Assembly: GCF_025583945.1 (NCBI RefSeq)
Contig: NZ_JAOEGU010000003.1
Location: 62,001-126,000, forward strand
Length of the DNA stretch: 64,000 nucleotides
Source: Methylobacter psychrophilus
GTDB lineage: Bacteria; Pseudomonadota; Gammaproteobacteria; Methylococcales; Methylomonadaceae
Reading direction: 5' to 3'
Shown: positions 44,543 to 54,705 of the stretch, in pieces
How positions within the stretch are numbered: the first letter of the stretch is position 1
Layout of the letters: each line of letters starts with the position of its first letter
Program-made: the position numbers and the translations under genes
The notes under the pieces: model-generated
Told to the model about the DNA's origin: nothing
Seen by the model: only the letters and a program-made list of their open reading frames with translations
Database searches by the model: none

Positions 44543-46246
44543 TTAAAACAGAAAATAGCGTTGTGCGAACGGTAAAACAGCCACCGGCTCGCAGGTGAGT
44601 AACTGCCCGTCGGCACGCACCGCATAAGTTTGCGGATCCACTTCGATAGTGGGCTGGTAGTGATTATGCACTAAATCTTTTTTACCGATATTGCGGGTAT
44701 TTTTAACAACACCAACGCGTTTTCGCAAGCCCAAAGCCTCTGAAACACCGCCATCAATAGCAGCTTGTGGTAAAAAAATCATCGATGTGGCCGATGCAGT
44801 CTCACCGAACGAACCAAACATCGGGCGATAATGTACCGGTTGCGGCGTTGGAATTGACCCATTGACATCGCCCATGGCCGCTAATGCTATCAAACCACCT
44901 TTGATAATCAGGCTGGGTTTTACGGCGAAAAAAGCCGGATTCCATAACACCAGATCGGCCAACTTACCAACTTCTATCGAACCAACTTCGTGCGAGATAC
45001 CATGACTAATCGCCGGATTAATCGTGTACTTGGCGATATAACGTTTAATGCGAAAATTATCGTTGTTTGCAGAATCTTCCTGCAAACTGCCGCGTTGCAG
45101 TTTCATTTTATGCGCTGTCTGCCAGGTACGGATAATCACTTCACCGACTCTGCCCATTGCTTGGGAATCCGATGAAATCATCGAGAAAGCGCCCAAATCA
45201 TGCAATATATCTTCCGCCGCTATGGTTTCGCGGCGGATGCGTGATTCGGCAAAAGCCACGTCCTCGGGGATACCGGGATCAAGATGATGGCACACCATCA
45301 GCATGTCCAGATGTTCATCTACCGTATTAATCGTAAAGGGCCTCGTTGGATTGGTTGACGACGGTAGCACATTAGGCAAGCCGCAAGCTTTGATAATATC
45401 CGGCGCATGACCGCCACCGGCACCTTCCGTATGGTAGGTATGAATCGTACGATCTTTAAAAGCGGCAATAGTATCTTCAACAAAACCGGATTCATTTAAG
45501 GTATCGGTATGAATCGCGACCTGTACATCAAAACGCTCGGCTACCGACAAACAGCAATCAATCGCCGCCGGCGTGGTGCCCCAATCTTCATGTAATTTTA
45601 AACCCATGGCACCGGCACGAACCTGTTCTTCCAACGCAGCCGGCAAACTGGCGTTACCCTTCCCCAGCAAACCAAAATTCATCGGAAAACCGTCAAGCGC
45701 ACGCAACATCTGCTGAATATTCCAGGGCCCGGGCGTACAGGTCGTCGCATTAGTACCGGTCGCAGGCCCGGTGCCACCGCCAATCATCGTGGTAACGCCG
45801 GATGAAAGGGCTTCTTCTATTTGCTGTGGACAAATAAAATGGATATGTGCGTCAACGCCACCTGCGGTTAAAATTTGCCCTTCACCGGCAATAATCTCGG
45901 TACCGGGGCCAATAACAATATCAACACCGTTTTGGATATCGGGATTACCGGCCTTGCCTATAGCGGCAATACGGCCATTCTTGATACCAACATCCGCTTT
46001 GATAATACCCCAGTAATCGACAATTAATGCATTGGTGATAACCAAATCCATCGCCACCGAGGAATCAACCTGGCTTTGCCCCATACCATCGCGGATAACC
46101 TTGCCACCACCAAACTTAACTTCTTCTCCATAAATCGTACGATCCGCTTCGACTTGTAAAAACAAACCGCTATCGCCAAGGCGCACTTTATCGCCGGTAG
46201 TCGGGCCAAACATATCACTATAAGCCTGCCTGCTGATTCTGCTCAT
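44543..46246 (-). CDS. ureC: urease alpha subunit
   Basis: The 567-aa catalytic subunit that hydrolyses urea to ammonia and carbamate at a di-nickel site. Nickel and catalytic residues are visible: [12 protein letters not shown], the carbamylated Lys in [24 protein letters not shown] with [13 protein letters not shown], and the flap [20 protein letters not shown]. The length is standard. Its start overlaps the ureB stop (ATGA). An inverted-repeat element follows before ureE. Confidence 0.98.
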   Translation of the reverse strand: MSRISRQAYSDMFGPTTGDKVRLGDSGLFLQVEADRTIYGEEVKFGGGKVIRDGMGQSQVDSSVAMDLVITNALIVDYWGIIKADVGIKNGRIAAIGKAGNPDIQNGVDIVIGPGTEIIAGEGQILTAGGVDAHIHFICPQQIEEALSSGVTTMIGGGTGPATGTNATTCTPGPWNIQQMLRALDGFPMNFGLLGKGNASLPAALEEQVRAGAMGLKLHEDWGTTPAAIDCCLSVAERFDVQVAIHTDTLNESGFVEDTIAAFKDRTIHTYHTEGAGGGHAPDIIKACGLPNVLPSSTNPTRPFTINTVDEHLDMLMVCHHLDPGIPEDVAFAESRIRRETIAAEDILHDLGAFSMISSDSQAMGRVGEVIIRTWQTAHKMKLQRGSLQEDSANNDNFRIKRYIAKYTINPAISHGISHEVGSIEVGKLADLVLWNPAFFAVKPSLIIKGGLIALAAMGDVNGSIPTPQPVHYRPMFGSFGETASATSMIFLPQAAIDGGVSEALGLRKRVGVVKNTRNIGKKDLVHNHYQPTIEVDPQTYAVRADGQLLTCEPVAVLPFAQRYFLF

Positions 46247-46560
46247 ACGGACTCCTTTAGTTCGCCCATGACTGCCTGACGAAAACCGTAAACACGGCGT
46301 AACCCTGAAAAGGGTACCAGATGTATTTCCCTAAACTGTCCCGGTTCAAAACGGACAGCGGTACCAGCAGGTATATCCAATCTGAAGCCCAGTGTTTTGT
46401 CCCGATCAAAATACAGCGCCGGATTGGTTTCAAAAAAATGGTAATGTGAACCGACTTGTATTGGCCTGTCACCGCTATTGGCGACAACCAGCGTGATAAC
46501 TGCGCAACCTGCATTCAGCTCGATATCACCCTCGGCAGGGATAATTTCTCCAGGTATCAT
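46243..46560 (-). CDS. ureB: urease beta subunit
   Basis: A 105-aa structural subunit. It begins [18 protein letters not shown] and contains [13 protein letters not shown] and the conserved [25 protein letters not shown] precedes the start. It overlaps ureC by four bases. A family A inverted-repeat element lies between it and ureA. Confidence 0.97.
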   Translation of the reverse strand: MIPGEIIPAEGDIELNAGCAVITLVVANSGDRPIQVGSHYHFFETNPALYFDRDKTLGFRLDIPAGTAVRFEPGQFREIHLVPFSGLRRVYGFRQAVMGELKESV

Positions 46561-46596
46561 GGCTGTGCTCCTAGTCTTTTATAGTCATTATTATGG

Positions 46597-46670
46597 CTAC
46601 CAATTTAAAGCTGGACGAATTTACAGATAACATCCCTTGAAGGGATGGTATCTGTCCCGGCTTAAGTGGG
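46597..46670. mobile_element. MITE-like element, family A copy 3
   Basis: The left end CTACCAATTTAAAGCTGGAC, the perfect core ACATCCCTTGAAGGGATG, and a right end TATCTGTCCCGGCTTAAGTG. It is close to the reverse complement of 17381-17456. It lies in the ureA-ureB spacer of 152 bases, within the urease operon. Confidence 0.65.
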
Positions 46671-46712
46671 TGCCTATTATCGTCTTTGGCGCACATGGTG
46701 CGCCCTACTTTG

Positions 46713-47015
46713 CTATTCAATGGGGTTATGAACCGTAACCAACTTGGTACCATCCGGAAAGGTTGCTTCTACCTGCACATCCGGTAACATTTCAGCGATA
46801 CCGTCCATAACATCATCGCGATTTAGCAAAGTGCGGCCAAATTCCATTAGTTCGGCAACCGTGCGTCCATCCCTGGCTCCTTCCATAATTGCTGCAGTAA
46901 TATAGGCAATGGCTTCGGGGTAGTTAAGCTTTAACCCTCGGGCTTTACGTCGTTCAGCCAACAATCCGGCGGTAAAAATCAGTAGTTTGTCTTTTTCACG
47001 TGGTGTTAAATGCAT
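46713..47015 (-). CDS. ureA: urease gamma subunit
   Basis: A 100-aa subunit with the classic start [20 protein letters not shown], the motif [20 protein letters not shown] and the ending VTVHNPI. AAAGGAT precedes the start. ureD lies 21 bases upstream. Confidence 0.98.
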   Translation of the reverse strand: MHLTPREKDKLLIFTAGLLAERRKARGLKLNYPEAIAYITAAIMEGARDGRTVAELMEFGRTLLNRDDVMDGIAEMLPDVQVEATFPDGTKLVTVHNPIE

Positions 47016-47036
47016 TAATTATCCTTTTCTGGTTGG

Positions 47037-47876
47037 TCAGGTTGCCCAGATACGCGGCTCACAAGCCTTACGCTGCAAAACGTCGGGCCTTAACGCGGCC
47101 CAAACCTGCTGAAAAAATCCGCGTAACCGGTCGGCCCTGATATCAAGAGCCCGACAGATCAGCAGATCGTCTATTAACGTAACACCGCGCCCGGCCGTCT
47201 CGCCAATAAGTTGTTGCACCGCTTCCAACTGCACGATTGAAGCGGGACAGGCGAACATTGTCCCACAAGCGGAATGTCCGTTCAGCCCCCAACGCGCAGC
47301 AAAGGCCTGGGCATCCAGCTTTAAACGTTCCCGATAAAAAAGCTCATCGGCACGAAAAATCTGCCAACTCATGCAGGCTTCACCCACTGTAAAACCTTCA
47401 TTGGCGGCAGGACGACCCAAAACGAGAACTTCCCAGCCAATAAAGCGGGCATCAGTCTCCAGGTTAACACGAAGCTCTGATGCGACCCGTGCACCTTCAT
47501 AAATAATGGTTTCCTGTGGCAACCATTCTAAAGCGGCACCTGCCGCGACTGACAAGGTAACGGATTGCCGGGCCAGTTCTCCGGTACTGCGATAAAATTT
47601 GCCGGCGGCTGGCGTTGTTACCAGTGCTGCGCTGTTGGCGGCGGCAGTTATAGTGATCGTCAAGCTGTCACCTGCCACTACGCCACCTGGCGGATGCAAC
47701 AAATACAGATGACAAACGCCGCCCTCAGGATAAAACGGTCGTTGTACGGTTAACGGACCATGATGGCGACGATGCGCCAGAACAGTCTTGTCGTTGCCGA
47801 GCTCAAAGCCCAGCTCCAATGTTGCTTCCCAACCAGGTACGGGAGTATTTTGTCTATTAACGAATCCGGCATCCAT
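47037..47876 (-). CDS. ureD: urease accessory protein UreD (UreH)
   Basis: A scaffold of about 279 aa for nickel insertion into urease. Recognised by ATLELGFELGNDKTVLAHRRHHGPL, QRPFYPEGGVCHLYLLHPPGGVVAGD and PAAGKFYRSTGELARQ. ATG 47876 lies just after the hupE/ureJ stop and is preferred; a frame start at 47945 would overlap that gene by 50 bases. Neither has a strong ribosome site, so the exact start is open. Confidence 0.92.
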   Translation of the reverse strand: MDAGFVNRQNTPVPGWEATLELGFELGNDKTVLAHRRHHGPLTVQRPFYPEGGVCHLYLLHPPGGVVAGDSLTITITAAANSAALVTTPAAGKFYRSTGELARQSVTLSVAAGAALEWLPQETIIYEGARVASELRVNLETDARFIGWEVLVLGRPAANEGFTVGEACMSWQIFRADELFYRERLKLDAQAFAARWGLNGHSACGTMFACPASIVQLEAVQQLIGETAGRGVTLIDDLLICRALDIRADRLRGFFQQVWAALRPDVLQRKACEPRIWAT

Positions 47877-47895
47877 AGATTCTACAAGCACCCAC

Positions 47896-48483
47896 TCAAG
47901 CTCCAACCAGTAAGGTCGTACCGACGACAGTACACAGCAAACCAAATCCCGCAGTCATTATCTTTAAGCTGGACGTTCCTGACAGCAATAATCCCATAAT
48001 AATACTCAAGCCTTGCAATAATACCGTCGTCAACAGAAAGCCTCCCATATATCCGACTGCATCAGCTCCTGTCTGTAACGCCATACCGTGAATATAACCA
48101 TGACTAAGTGCAAATATCGCTACAAAAGTAACTGCCACGGCTGATGACATTTTATAATTTGTCGACACGAATAACCCTGATACGACAACCGAAAAAGCCA
48201 GCCAAGTTTCTGCGGAGCTTAACGTAAAACCCGCAAAACATAATCCGGCACCTGCCGCCATCATCAGCAAAAAACTGCACGGCAATAACCACAATTCTCG
48301 CCTGCCACGCAGTACTGCCCATAAACCGACAGCCAGTATAACCAGTAAATGATCAACACCCGTTAAAGGATGCAATAAACCCTCAGTAAAACTGAGTACC
48401 GCATTGATGCCAGTATGCGCATAAACAGGTAGCGACTGTATCAATAACAATCCGGTAACGATGACTAAACATTTAATTTTCAT
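47896..48483 (-). CDS. ureJ: HupE/UreJ-family membrane protein (nickel uptake)
   Basis: A 195-aa inner-membrane protein that begins with a signal-like segment (LVIVTGLLLIQSLPVYAHTG). It shows the HupE/UreJ motif HPLTGVDHLLVILAVGLWA and a later ALSHGYIHGMALQTGADAVG, both His-containing membrane sites thought to bind nickel. ATG 48483 has GAGG seven bases ahead; the frame's TTG at 48486 is less likely. As first gene of the urease operon it probably supplies nickel. Confidence 0.9.
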   Translation of the reverse strand: MKIKCLVIVTGLLLIQSLPVYAHTGINAVLSFTEGLLHPLTGVDHLLVILAVGLWAVLRGRRELWLLPCSFLLMMAAGAGLCFAGFTLSSAETWLAFSVVVSGLFVSTNYKMSSAVAVTFVAIFALSHGYIHGMALQTGADAVGYMGGFLLTTVLLQGLSIIMGLLLSGTSSLKIMTAGFGLLCTVVGTTLLVGA

Positions 48484-48655
48484 CAAAATACCTCATTATT
48501 TTTTAGGAACATCGCTAAATATAAACCGGGTAAACAGCATTAATTTAGCGTAATTATGCCACAAAGATCAGCCTTATTCAGAACCAGCAATAGCCAATAT
48601 TCCTGATTCTGAAGATAATCGACTCATAATACTCAAAAAGAATAATTAAGAGACC

Positions 48656-49927
48656 TTAAATCTGCCATTGAAAGCCAAGAACAAGCGAGTTAACGTTATC
48701 GCCTGTTACGTTCGATTTATAATTGGTAATACCTTTAGTCGCCATGTCGCCGTAAATATAATTTAAAGACACAACCGCGTTATGACCATCAATGACGTAG
48801 TTCACACCGGCCTGGTAAGAATTACGATTGGAACTGGTGTCAGGCATAATATTGACATAACGAATATAAGGCTGAATCAAACCAATACCGATTTTTTGCG
48901 GAAACAGATACATACCGCTGACATCATAGGAGTTACCTTCAAACATCGCGAAACTATTGGGGTAATTTGCATTACGCGTAGCTTGACTATAGCCACCAGA
49001 AATATCATAGTTTTTGTATTCGCCGTTTAACGTAACCACGCCATTATTGGGCAGCACTTTTTCCATCAACACATCAACTCCGGTACCACGAAAGTTACCC
49101 GGATCAGCAGCAATTGCAACATTATTTACACTCGTTGCACCTTGACCTGCACCATCTTGCTGATACTGATTGCTGGCAGCAACGGTTAAGATATCACCAC
49201 CTTTACCATAATAGGTACCCGAGGTGTAATAACCGGGATTTTTCTCGACTTCCCAAAAATTATAGGATACCCGTTGGGCGTACAGAATATTGTCATTAAC
49301 GTTGGCACCGCCTCTTAAGCCACGAAAAAAGCCGATAGCATATTGAAAACGATCATTAAATACCGAGCCCCAAAAAGTGGCACCGTCATCACGACCAAAA
49401 GAACCGGCTGAAGTACCATTATTTTGAATCGTTGTATTAAAATCAGCAGGCTCAAACGGCGAACCGGAACTATAAACCTGGTAGATAGGACTGTAAAACG
49501 GACCGTTCATCTCCCTGCGTTCAGCAGGAACCAGCATTCTACCAACCCATAAATTAACCATGGAGTTGTATTCGACCTTTCCTATCGCATCCAGTACCCG
49601 AAGCTCGCCACCATTACTACACGTTTGACAGTCAGTGTTAAACTCCACTTTCAAATATTTATGAATTTGTCCGTTAACATACAAACGGGTATTATCCAGA
49701 TTGAAATCGTTACTCCACTTATTGCCGTTATTACCGGCCGCGCCCTCGACAGTTTGAAAGCTGCTACGCAGGCCTAAACCAAGACTAATCCATTTAGTAT
49801 CATCAATTTTGAAAGTTGCTCCGGCATACCCGGAAGATGCATGACCGGCAGCCATTGCAGTTACCAAGGCTGTGCAGAGTATTCGTGTGTTTAGGCCACC
49901 GACTGCCTGTTTGATATAACTTTTCAT
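48656..49927 (-). CDS. outer-membrane porin (FmdC-like candidate)
   Basis: A 423-aa beta-barrel protein. A signal peptide (TALVTAMAAGHASSGYAGA) is followed by alternating strands, with LGLGLRSSFQTVEG and a phosphate-selective-porin-like core (YLKVEFNTDC, VNLWVGRMLVPAERREMNGP). It ends in VLGFQWQI, with a hydrophobic aromatic tail as in porins. AGGGGA precedes the start. In Methylophilus the amide cluster includes the porin FmdC ahead of fmdAB and the transporter genes. The shared 114-bp upstream block with fmdA supports the idea that this porin admits urea or short amides. Confidence 0.82.
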   Translation of the reverse strand: MKSYIKQAVGGLNTRILCTALVTAMAAGHASSGYAGATFKIDDTKWISLGLGLRSSFQTVEGAAGNNGNKWSNDFNLDNTRLYVNGQIHKYLKVEFNTDCQTCSNGGELRVLDAIGKVEYNSMVNLWVGRMLVPAERREMNGPFYSPIYQVYSSGSPFEPADFNTTIQNNGTSAGSFGRDDGATFWGSVFNDRFQYAIGFFRGLRGGANVNDNILYAQRVSYNFWEVEKNPGYYTSGTYYGKGGDILTVAASNQYQQDGAGQGATSVNNVAIAADPGNFRGTGVDVLMEKVLPNNGVVTLNGEYKNYDISGGYSQATRNANYPNSFAMFEGNSYDVSGMYLFPQKIGIGLIQPYIRYVNIMPDTSSNRNSYQAGVNYVIDGHNAVVSLNYIYGDMATKGITNYKSNVTGDNVNSLVLGFQWQI

Positions 49928-49951
49928 CTAAAATCCCCTGGCTCACAAGCT

Positions 49952-50065
49952 CAAATATAAATACATCGACCCAATAGCGATGCCACCAAAACTGGCAGAG
50001 TCGATTATTCAGTTTGCAGCCGATTCCCACAATCCGTCAGATGACTCATTAGTTATTTGACGTAT
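49952..50065 (-). promoter_or_regulatory. 114-bp regulatory block shared with fmdA (copy upstream of the porin)
   Basis: This block begins 25 bases ahead of the porin start codon and matches 57782-57895 along its full length. The best-kept parts on the plus strand are CAAATATAAAT, TAGCGA, TCGATTA, ATTATTCAGTTT-CAGCC, ACAATCCGTCA and CATTAGTTATTTGACGTAT (versus CATAAGTCATTTAACGTAT). No sigma-54 consensus is found in it. Confidence 0.7.
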
Positions 50066-50467
50066 AACAAAAAAACCGGGGTTATTGGCTTGCAGGAGTC
50101 TGAAATAGACATATCGACAACCATTTTAAAGTTGAAACTGTGTAAATATATGCGGACACACGGGCTTTTCTAATAAGAATACCGGCATCATTCGCAGTTC
50201 GTTTTGAACAAGTCAAAGACAAGACTGAATGGCAATAGAGGTAACCGCAGAAAGAAACGTTCATGGTACTGGATAACCTGATTGAAATAACCGCAAAAAC
50301 TTCACGTTTAGCCTAAAACAACCGGCAAAAAGGTTCTACTGATGCATGCCTTTGCGATAAATTAGCGACTAAAGCGGGTAACTGGTTAAGGTAAAAAACG
50401 ACAACGTGTTAGATGCTATAGATTTCCAAAAATAAAATTTCCAATTCCCGTCGCTGTAAACTCATAT

Positions 50468-50498
50468 AGGTAACATCCCTTGAAGGGATGGTATCTAT
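50468..50498. repeat. solo copy of the ACATCCCTTGAAGGGATG palindrome
   Basis: GGTAACATCCCTTGAAGGGA with the complementary arm GGTATC, the core of the family A elements, here without the CTACCAA ends. Confidence 0.6.
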
Positions 50499-50755
50499 CG
50501 ACAGAAAAATTATTTATCTGAAAATATATATCGGGATTTGGAAGTTCAAAGCGGTTAAAGACTTGTTGTGCATTAAACGACGATAGACTGGAGTATGGCT
50601 GATGTAATAAAAAAAACACCGTGTCAGCCAGAAGATGGCTGATTATCTGAACATTTAAATGAATCAATGGATTGAAGTGTTTTAATCGTATCAGCTGACC
50701 GTGATCCCTTGCGACTGAAAACCAACGGTCAGAGTTAGAGCCATGAATTAATTAC

Positions 50756-50808
50756 GTAGGGCGTGCCGTGCACACCTTAGCTTTCAAAGCGCGCACGGCA
50801 CGCCCTAC
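50756..50808. repeat. GTAGGGCGTGCCGTGC palindrome downstream of urtE
   Basis: The arms GTAGGGCGTGCCGTGC and GCACGGCACGCCCTAC are a perfect match and flank a 21-base loop. It is probably a REP-like element. A fragment with GGCGCAC/GTGCGCC arms is near 46690. Confidence 0.75.
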
Positions 50809-50883
50809 AGAAAGTAATGTCGAGTAATTAACTTCGGACTCTATATTTGAGGTAATAAAAAGTTGGTTAAGACATGCCCTCTG

Positions 50884-51573
50884 TCAAACCGACAAATATT
50901 TTTTAATTTGCGCGGCATCCACTTCACCACGTTTATCTTCATGGATAAACTTGCCCTTATCCATCACAATTATACGGTCAGCAATTTCCATGGTAAAACT
51001 GAGTACTTGCTCAGAGACGATAATGGTAATCTCACGCATTTTCCTGATTTCATTTAAGACTTTGGCAATGTCTTTAATAATGGAGGGCTGTATGCCTTCG
51101 GTGGGTTCGTCCAGCAAGAGCACTTTAGGGTTGGTGACCAAAGCTCGTGCAATCGCTAACTGTTGCTGTTGACCGCCGGAAAGATTACCGCCTTTACGTT
51201 TACGCATATCATACAACACCGGAAACAAGGCATAAATATCATCGGGAATCTCCCGGGTTTTGGATTTTTCCAAGCCCGTTTCAATATTTTCCTGTACGGT
51301 CATGGTTGGAAAAATCATTCTTCCCTGGGGTACGTAAGCCAGTCCTTTTGCAACACGTTGATAGGTTTCTACACCGTTTAAATTAACGCCATCGACCATG
51401 GTTTTAGAGGCATTACTGGGCAATATGCCCATCAGGGATTTAAACAATGTCGTTTTGCCCATGCCGTTTCGGCCCATAATGGCCAGTGTCTCGTTTTTTT
51501 CTGCCTTAAAACTTAAGCCATGAATCACCTGACTTTGGCCATAACTGACTTGTAAATCCGCTACTTCAAACAT
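50884..51573 (-). CDS. urtE: urea/amide ABC transporter ATP-binding protein UrtE
   Basis: A 229-aa LivF-type ATPase. The Walker A GRNGMGKTTLFKSL, the signature LSGGQQQQLAIARAL and the Walker B VLLLDEPTEGIQP are intact. It powers import through UrtB/UrtC. It is the last gene of the five-gene transporter cluster. AGAGGAA precedes the start. Confidence 0.95.
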   Translation of the reverse strand: MFEVADLQVSYGQSQVIHGLSFKAEKNETLAIMGRNGMGKTTLFKSLMGILPSNASKTMVDGVNLNGVETYQRVAKGLAYVPQGRMIFPTMTVQENIETGLEKSKTREIPDDIYALFPVLYDMRKRKGGNLSGGQQQQLAIARALVTNPKVLLLDEPTEGIQPSIIKDIAKVLNEIRKMREITIIVSEQVLSFTMEIADRIIVMDKGKFIHEDKRGEVDAAQIKKYLSV

Positions 51574-51625
51574 GATTAAATTCCTCTTGCTGGTTAACCG
51601 GTTTTATCTTGCAATCAAAAACCGT

Positions 51626-52369
51626 CTAGTGACCTAAATAAACTTCAATAACTTTTTCATCCGACTGAACTTTTTCCATCGATCCTTCTGCCAAAATTTT
51701 ACCTTGATGCAGTACCGTCACTTTATGGGCAATTTTTTTCACAAACTCCATGTCGTGCTCAATCACCAAAACAGAACGATTTTGACAAATTCGATTGAGT
51801 AAATCGGCTGTTTGATCACGCTCTTTAGCACTCATTCCGGCTACTGGCTCATCCAACATTAACAATTCCGGGTCTTGCATCAACAACATGCCAATCTCCA
51901 GCCATTGTTTCTGGCCATGACTTAACAAGGCCGCTTCCATTTGTAAATGCTCAGTCAGTAACACTTCTGCCGCGATTTTGTTAACTTGTTCGCTCAATGC
52001 CTGCGTGCGCTTAAAAGTTAAGCTGCCCCAGACCGACCGTCCTACCGGATAAGACACTTCAAGATTTTGATAAACGGTCAGATTCTCATAAATGGAAGGC
52101 GTCTGAAATTTCCTGCCGATCCCGGCACGGACAATCTCATGCTCGGCAAGCTGGGTCAGTTCTATATTATTAAACTTGATGGAGCCTGATGACGATTTTG
52201 TTTTACCGCAAATCAAATCCAGCACCGTGGTCTTACCGGCACCATTGGGGCCAATCACTACACGCAATTCATTTTTGTCGATATACATCGATAAGGCATC
52301 AACTGCCTTAAACCCGTCAAATGAAACCGTTAAGTCTTCAATAGCCAATACAAAGTCGGTATTACTCAT
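51626..52369 (-). CDS. urtD: urea/amide ABC transporter ATP-binding protein UrtD
   Basis: A 247-aa LivG-type ATPase with Walker A GPNGAGKTTVLDLI, a shortened signature region LLSHGQKQWLEIGMLL (SHGQ in place of SGGQ, as usual for UrtD), and Walker B LLMLDEPVAGMS. Its start overlaps the urtC stop by eight bases (ATGAGTAA). Confidence 0.95.
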   Translation of the reverse strand: MSNTDFVLAIEDLTVSFDGFKAVDALSMYIDKNELRVVIGPNGAGKTTVLDLICGKTKSSSGSIKFNNIELTQLAEHEIVRAGIGRKFQTPSIYENLTVYQNLEVSYPVGRSVWGSLTFKRTQALSEQVNKIAAEVLLTEHLQMEAALLSHGQKQWLEIGMLLMQDPELLMLDEPVAGMSAKERDQTADLLNRICQNRSVLVIEHDMEFVKKIAHKVTVLHQGKILAEGSMEKVQSDEKVIEVYLGH

Positions 52370-53510
52370 ATTTTTCTCCGATCATTTTGGCGGCTTTTTT
52401 ACTGAATTTGGCAACGTATTTAGACGTGACTCCGGCGATATTAAATTTCCTGGCATACTTGTCATAGATTCCAGCCAGACCGTCAGGAAAAAACATGACC
52501 ACAGCGATAAACAGCCCACCCATCAAAAACAACCATAACTCCGGAAATGTCTCGGAAAACATCGTCCTGCCAAAATTAACCAGCAAGGTGCCATAAACAG
52601 CGCCAATCAAGGACATACGCCCACCCACTGCGGCAAAAATAACCATTTCAATGGACGGTACAATACCGACAAAACTGGGCGACATAAAACCGACCTGAAG
52701 CGTAAACATGGCTCCGCCAATTCCCGACATCATGGCCGCAACACAAAAAATGAATATTTTAAAATTTGAAACATCATAGCCGGAGAATCTGACGCGCTCT
52801 TCTTTATCACGCATCGCCAACAACAACATCCCAAATTTAGACGTTAATATGTAACGTGCCAGCAACATACAGCCGATTAACAAGCCTGCATTAACAAAAT
52901 ATAAAATGTATTTCGCGCTGTCCGTTCTGATATCCCAGCCCAGCATGGTTTTTAAGTCAGTAATACCGTTAACACCACCGGTATAACCTTGTTGACCGAT
53001 AATTAAAATACTTAATATCAGGGCAATCGCCTGGGTAATAATGGCAAAATAAACACCACCCACACGCCGTTTAAACATGGCATAACCGATGATAAAAGCC
53101 AATAACGTCGGTACAACCAACACAAGTACCAGTGTTAAAGGCAAACTCTTGAAGGGTAGCCAAAACCAGGGAAGCTCGGTTAATTGATTCCAATCCATAA
53201 AATCAGGAATACCGGGCGTAGTTTGAATCTTGGTACTGACAGGGTCTGATGCTTCCAGTTTGAGAAACATGGCCATACAGTAGCCGCCCAAGCCAAAAAA
53301 CATACCTTGCCCGAGACTTAAAATTCCGCCATTACCCCACAACAACACCAAACTGACTGCCACAAAGGCATAGGTGACATACTTGCCTAAAAGGCCCAAG
53401 CGAAACAAATCCAGACACAAGGGAAAAACCACAAACAGCAACAGAGCCAATATCGCCAAGCCAACAGCCCCCTGCCTTCCACCTAACAACTTATCTGATA
53501 GCTCTTTCAT
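52362..53510 (-). CDS. urtC: urea/amide ABC transporter permease UrtC
   Basis: A 382-aa LivM-type permease with about ten helices. Characteristic stretches are LWGNGGILSLGQGMFFGLGG and GYTGGVNGITDLKTMLG, the latter typical of UrtC/FmdF. AAGGAACC precedes the start, 11 bases after urtB. Confidence 0.94.
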   Translation of the reverse strand: MKELSDKLLGGRQGAVGLAILALLLFVVFPLCLDLFRLGLLGKYVTYAFVAVSLVLLWGNGGILSLGQGMFFGLGGYCMAMFLKLEASDPVSTKIQTTPGIPDFMDWNQLTELPWFWLPFKSLPLTLVLVLVVPTLLAFIIGYAMFKRRVGGVYFAIITQAIALILSILIIGQQGYTGGVNGITDLKTMLGWDIRTDSAKYILYFVNAGLLIGCMLLARYILTSKFGMLLLAMRDKEERVRFSGYDVSNFKIFIFCVAAMMSGIGGAMFTLQVGFMSPSFVGIVPSIEMVIFAAVGGRMSLIGAVYGTLLVNFGRTMFSETFPELWLFLMGGLFIAVVMFFPDGLAGIYDKYARKFNIAGVTSKYVAKFSKKAAKMIGEKYE

Positions 53511-53521
53511 AACAGGTTCCT

Positions 53522-54439
53522 TTATCTACGTACTTTAGATGCAAACAAACCCTCGGGTCGCATCATTAAAATAATAACAATTGTCATCAAGGTAGCGACT
53601 TTTCCCATGGAACTGGTCATAAAAAATTGCAAAATAGATTGTGCCTGGGCAATGCCAAACGCTGAAGCAATGGTTCCCATTAAACTTGCTGCACCACCAA
53701 AGACAACCACCATAAAACTATCGACAATATAAAGGGAGCCGGTAGTAGGGCCTGTAGAAGAAATTGTTGTAAATGCTGCACCGGAAACACCGGCAATACC
53801 ACAACCCAAAGCAAAAGTAAGCCTGTCGACTTTTTGGGTATTGATGCCAACAGCACTGGCCATAACCCGATTTTGCACCGTTGCCCGCACACGCAAGCCA
53901 CCCCTTGAACGGAACATAAAGAAATACACACCCAGCGTAACGACCAGGGCCAAAACCATCACGAACACACCATTAATCGGAATATCAATATCGGCGGTAG
54001 GTTTAAATGAACCAAGCAACCATTCCGGCAACTCTGCACTCACTTCTTTGGCACCAAAGCTGGAGCGAAATGTTTGCTGCATGACCAGACTCAAGCCCCA
54101 TGTCGCCAGCAAGGTATCCAAAGGCCGTTTGTAAAGATGTCGAATCAACAAATACTCAACTAAATAACCTATCAAAAAGGCCAGGATAAATGCGGCAATA
54201 ATGGCAAAAACAAAATAGGAGTTAACCATCTCGTATTTAACAGCAAGTTTTGACATGAATACTGCCGTGTATGCACCAACCATCATAAACTCACCATGCG
54301 CCATATTGATCACACCCATCTGACCAAAAATGATGGCAAGACCCAGCGCCATCAGTAACAAGACGCTAAACAGGCTTAATCCCGAAAAGCCCTGCATTAC
54401 CATAATGTTGCCTACTTCATCCATCGTATATCCAAACAT
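53522..54439 (-). CDS. urtB: urea/amide ABC transporter permease UrtB
   Basis: A 305-aa LivH-type permease. ATG 54439 is chosen because GGAGG precedes it; the longer frame from 54559 adds an unlikely N-terminus. Characteristic stretches are GQMGVINMAHGEFMMVGAYT, RPLDTLLATWGLSLVMQQ and GGAASLMGTIASAFG. It pairs with UrtC as the membrane channel. Confidence 0.94.
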   Translation of the reverse strand: MFGYTMDEVGNIMVMQGFSGLSLFSVLLLMALGLAIIFGQMGVINMAHGEFMMVGAYTAVFMSKLAVKYEMVNSYFVFAIIAAFILAFLIGYLVEYLLIRHLYKRPLDTLLATWGLSLVMQQTFRSSFGAKEVSAELPEWLLGSFKPTADIDIPINGVFVMVLALVVTLGVYFFMFRSRGGLRVRATVQNRVMASAVGINTQKVDRLTFALGCGIAGVSGAAFTTISSTGPTTGSLYIVDSFMVVVFGGAASLMGTIASAFGIAQAQSILQFFMTSSMGKVATLMTIVIILMMRPEGLFASKVRR

Positions 54440-54705
54440 AACCAGCCTCCGGCTAACCAACCTTACACATAGAAATCTGTTTTTACAGTACCCAAGGAGA
54501 CTGTCCGAGAATAGAAAACCTACTGCGGAAAAGCTATTTTGGCCAGATTTCTCAATCATTTTCGTTTAATAGCACAACTATTTGCCTCAAATGATCAAAA
54601 AATCTGACTCAAAATTGCTTTCCCTCGCTACGATTCCTATTCACGGACAGCCTCCTGGCAGTCTTAAACTTAAGCCTGCCAGGCTTACTTCCTAAAGCTC
54701 AATCT

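Larger units (their letters stand above)
50066..50883. other. intergenic region between urtE and porin
   Basis: No convincing gene. It contains the palindrome core at 50468-50498 and the GTAGGGCGTGCC palindrome at 50756-50808. It lies between the end of the transporter operon and the porin promoter block. Confidence 0.5.

Noticed and set aside
48487-48655. Sigma-54-like TGGCATAATTACGC ahead of the urease operon (minus strand)
   Set aside because: The spacing is GG-N9-GC, one base short, so it is unlikely to work.
50416-50667. Minus-strand frame of 83 codons
   Set aside because: It crosses the palindrome repeat at 50468 and shows no family or ribosome site.
54440-54559. Longer start for urtB
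   Set aside because: The extra 40 residues lack permease character, while GGAGG stands just ahead of ATG 54439.
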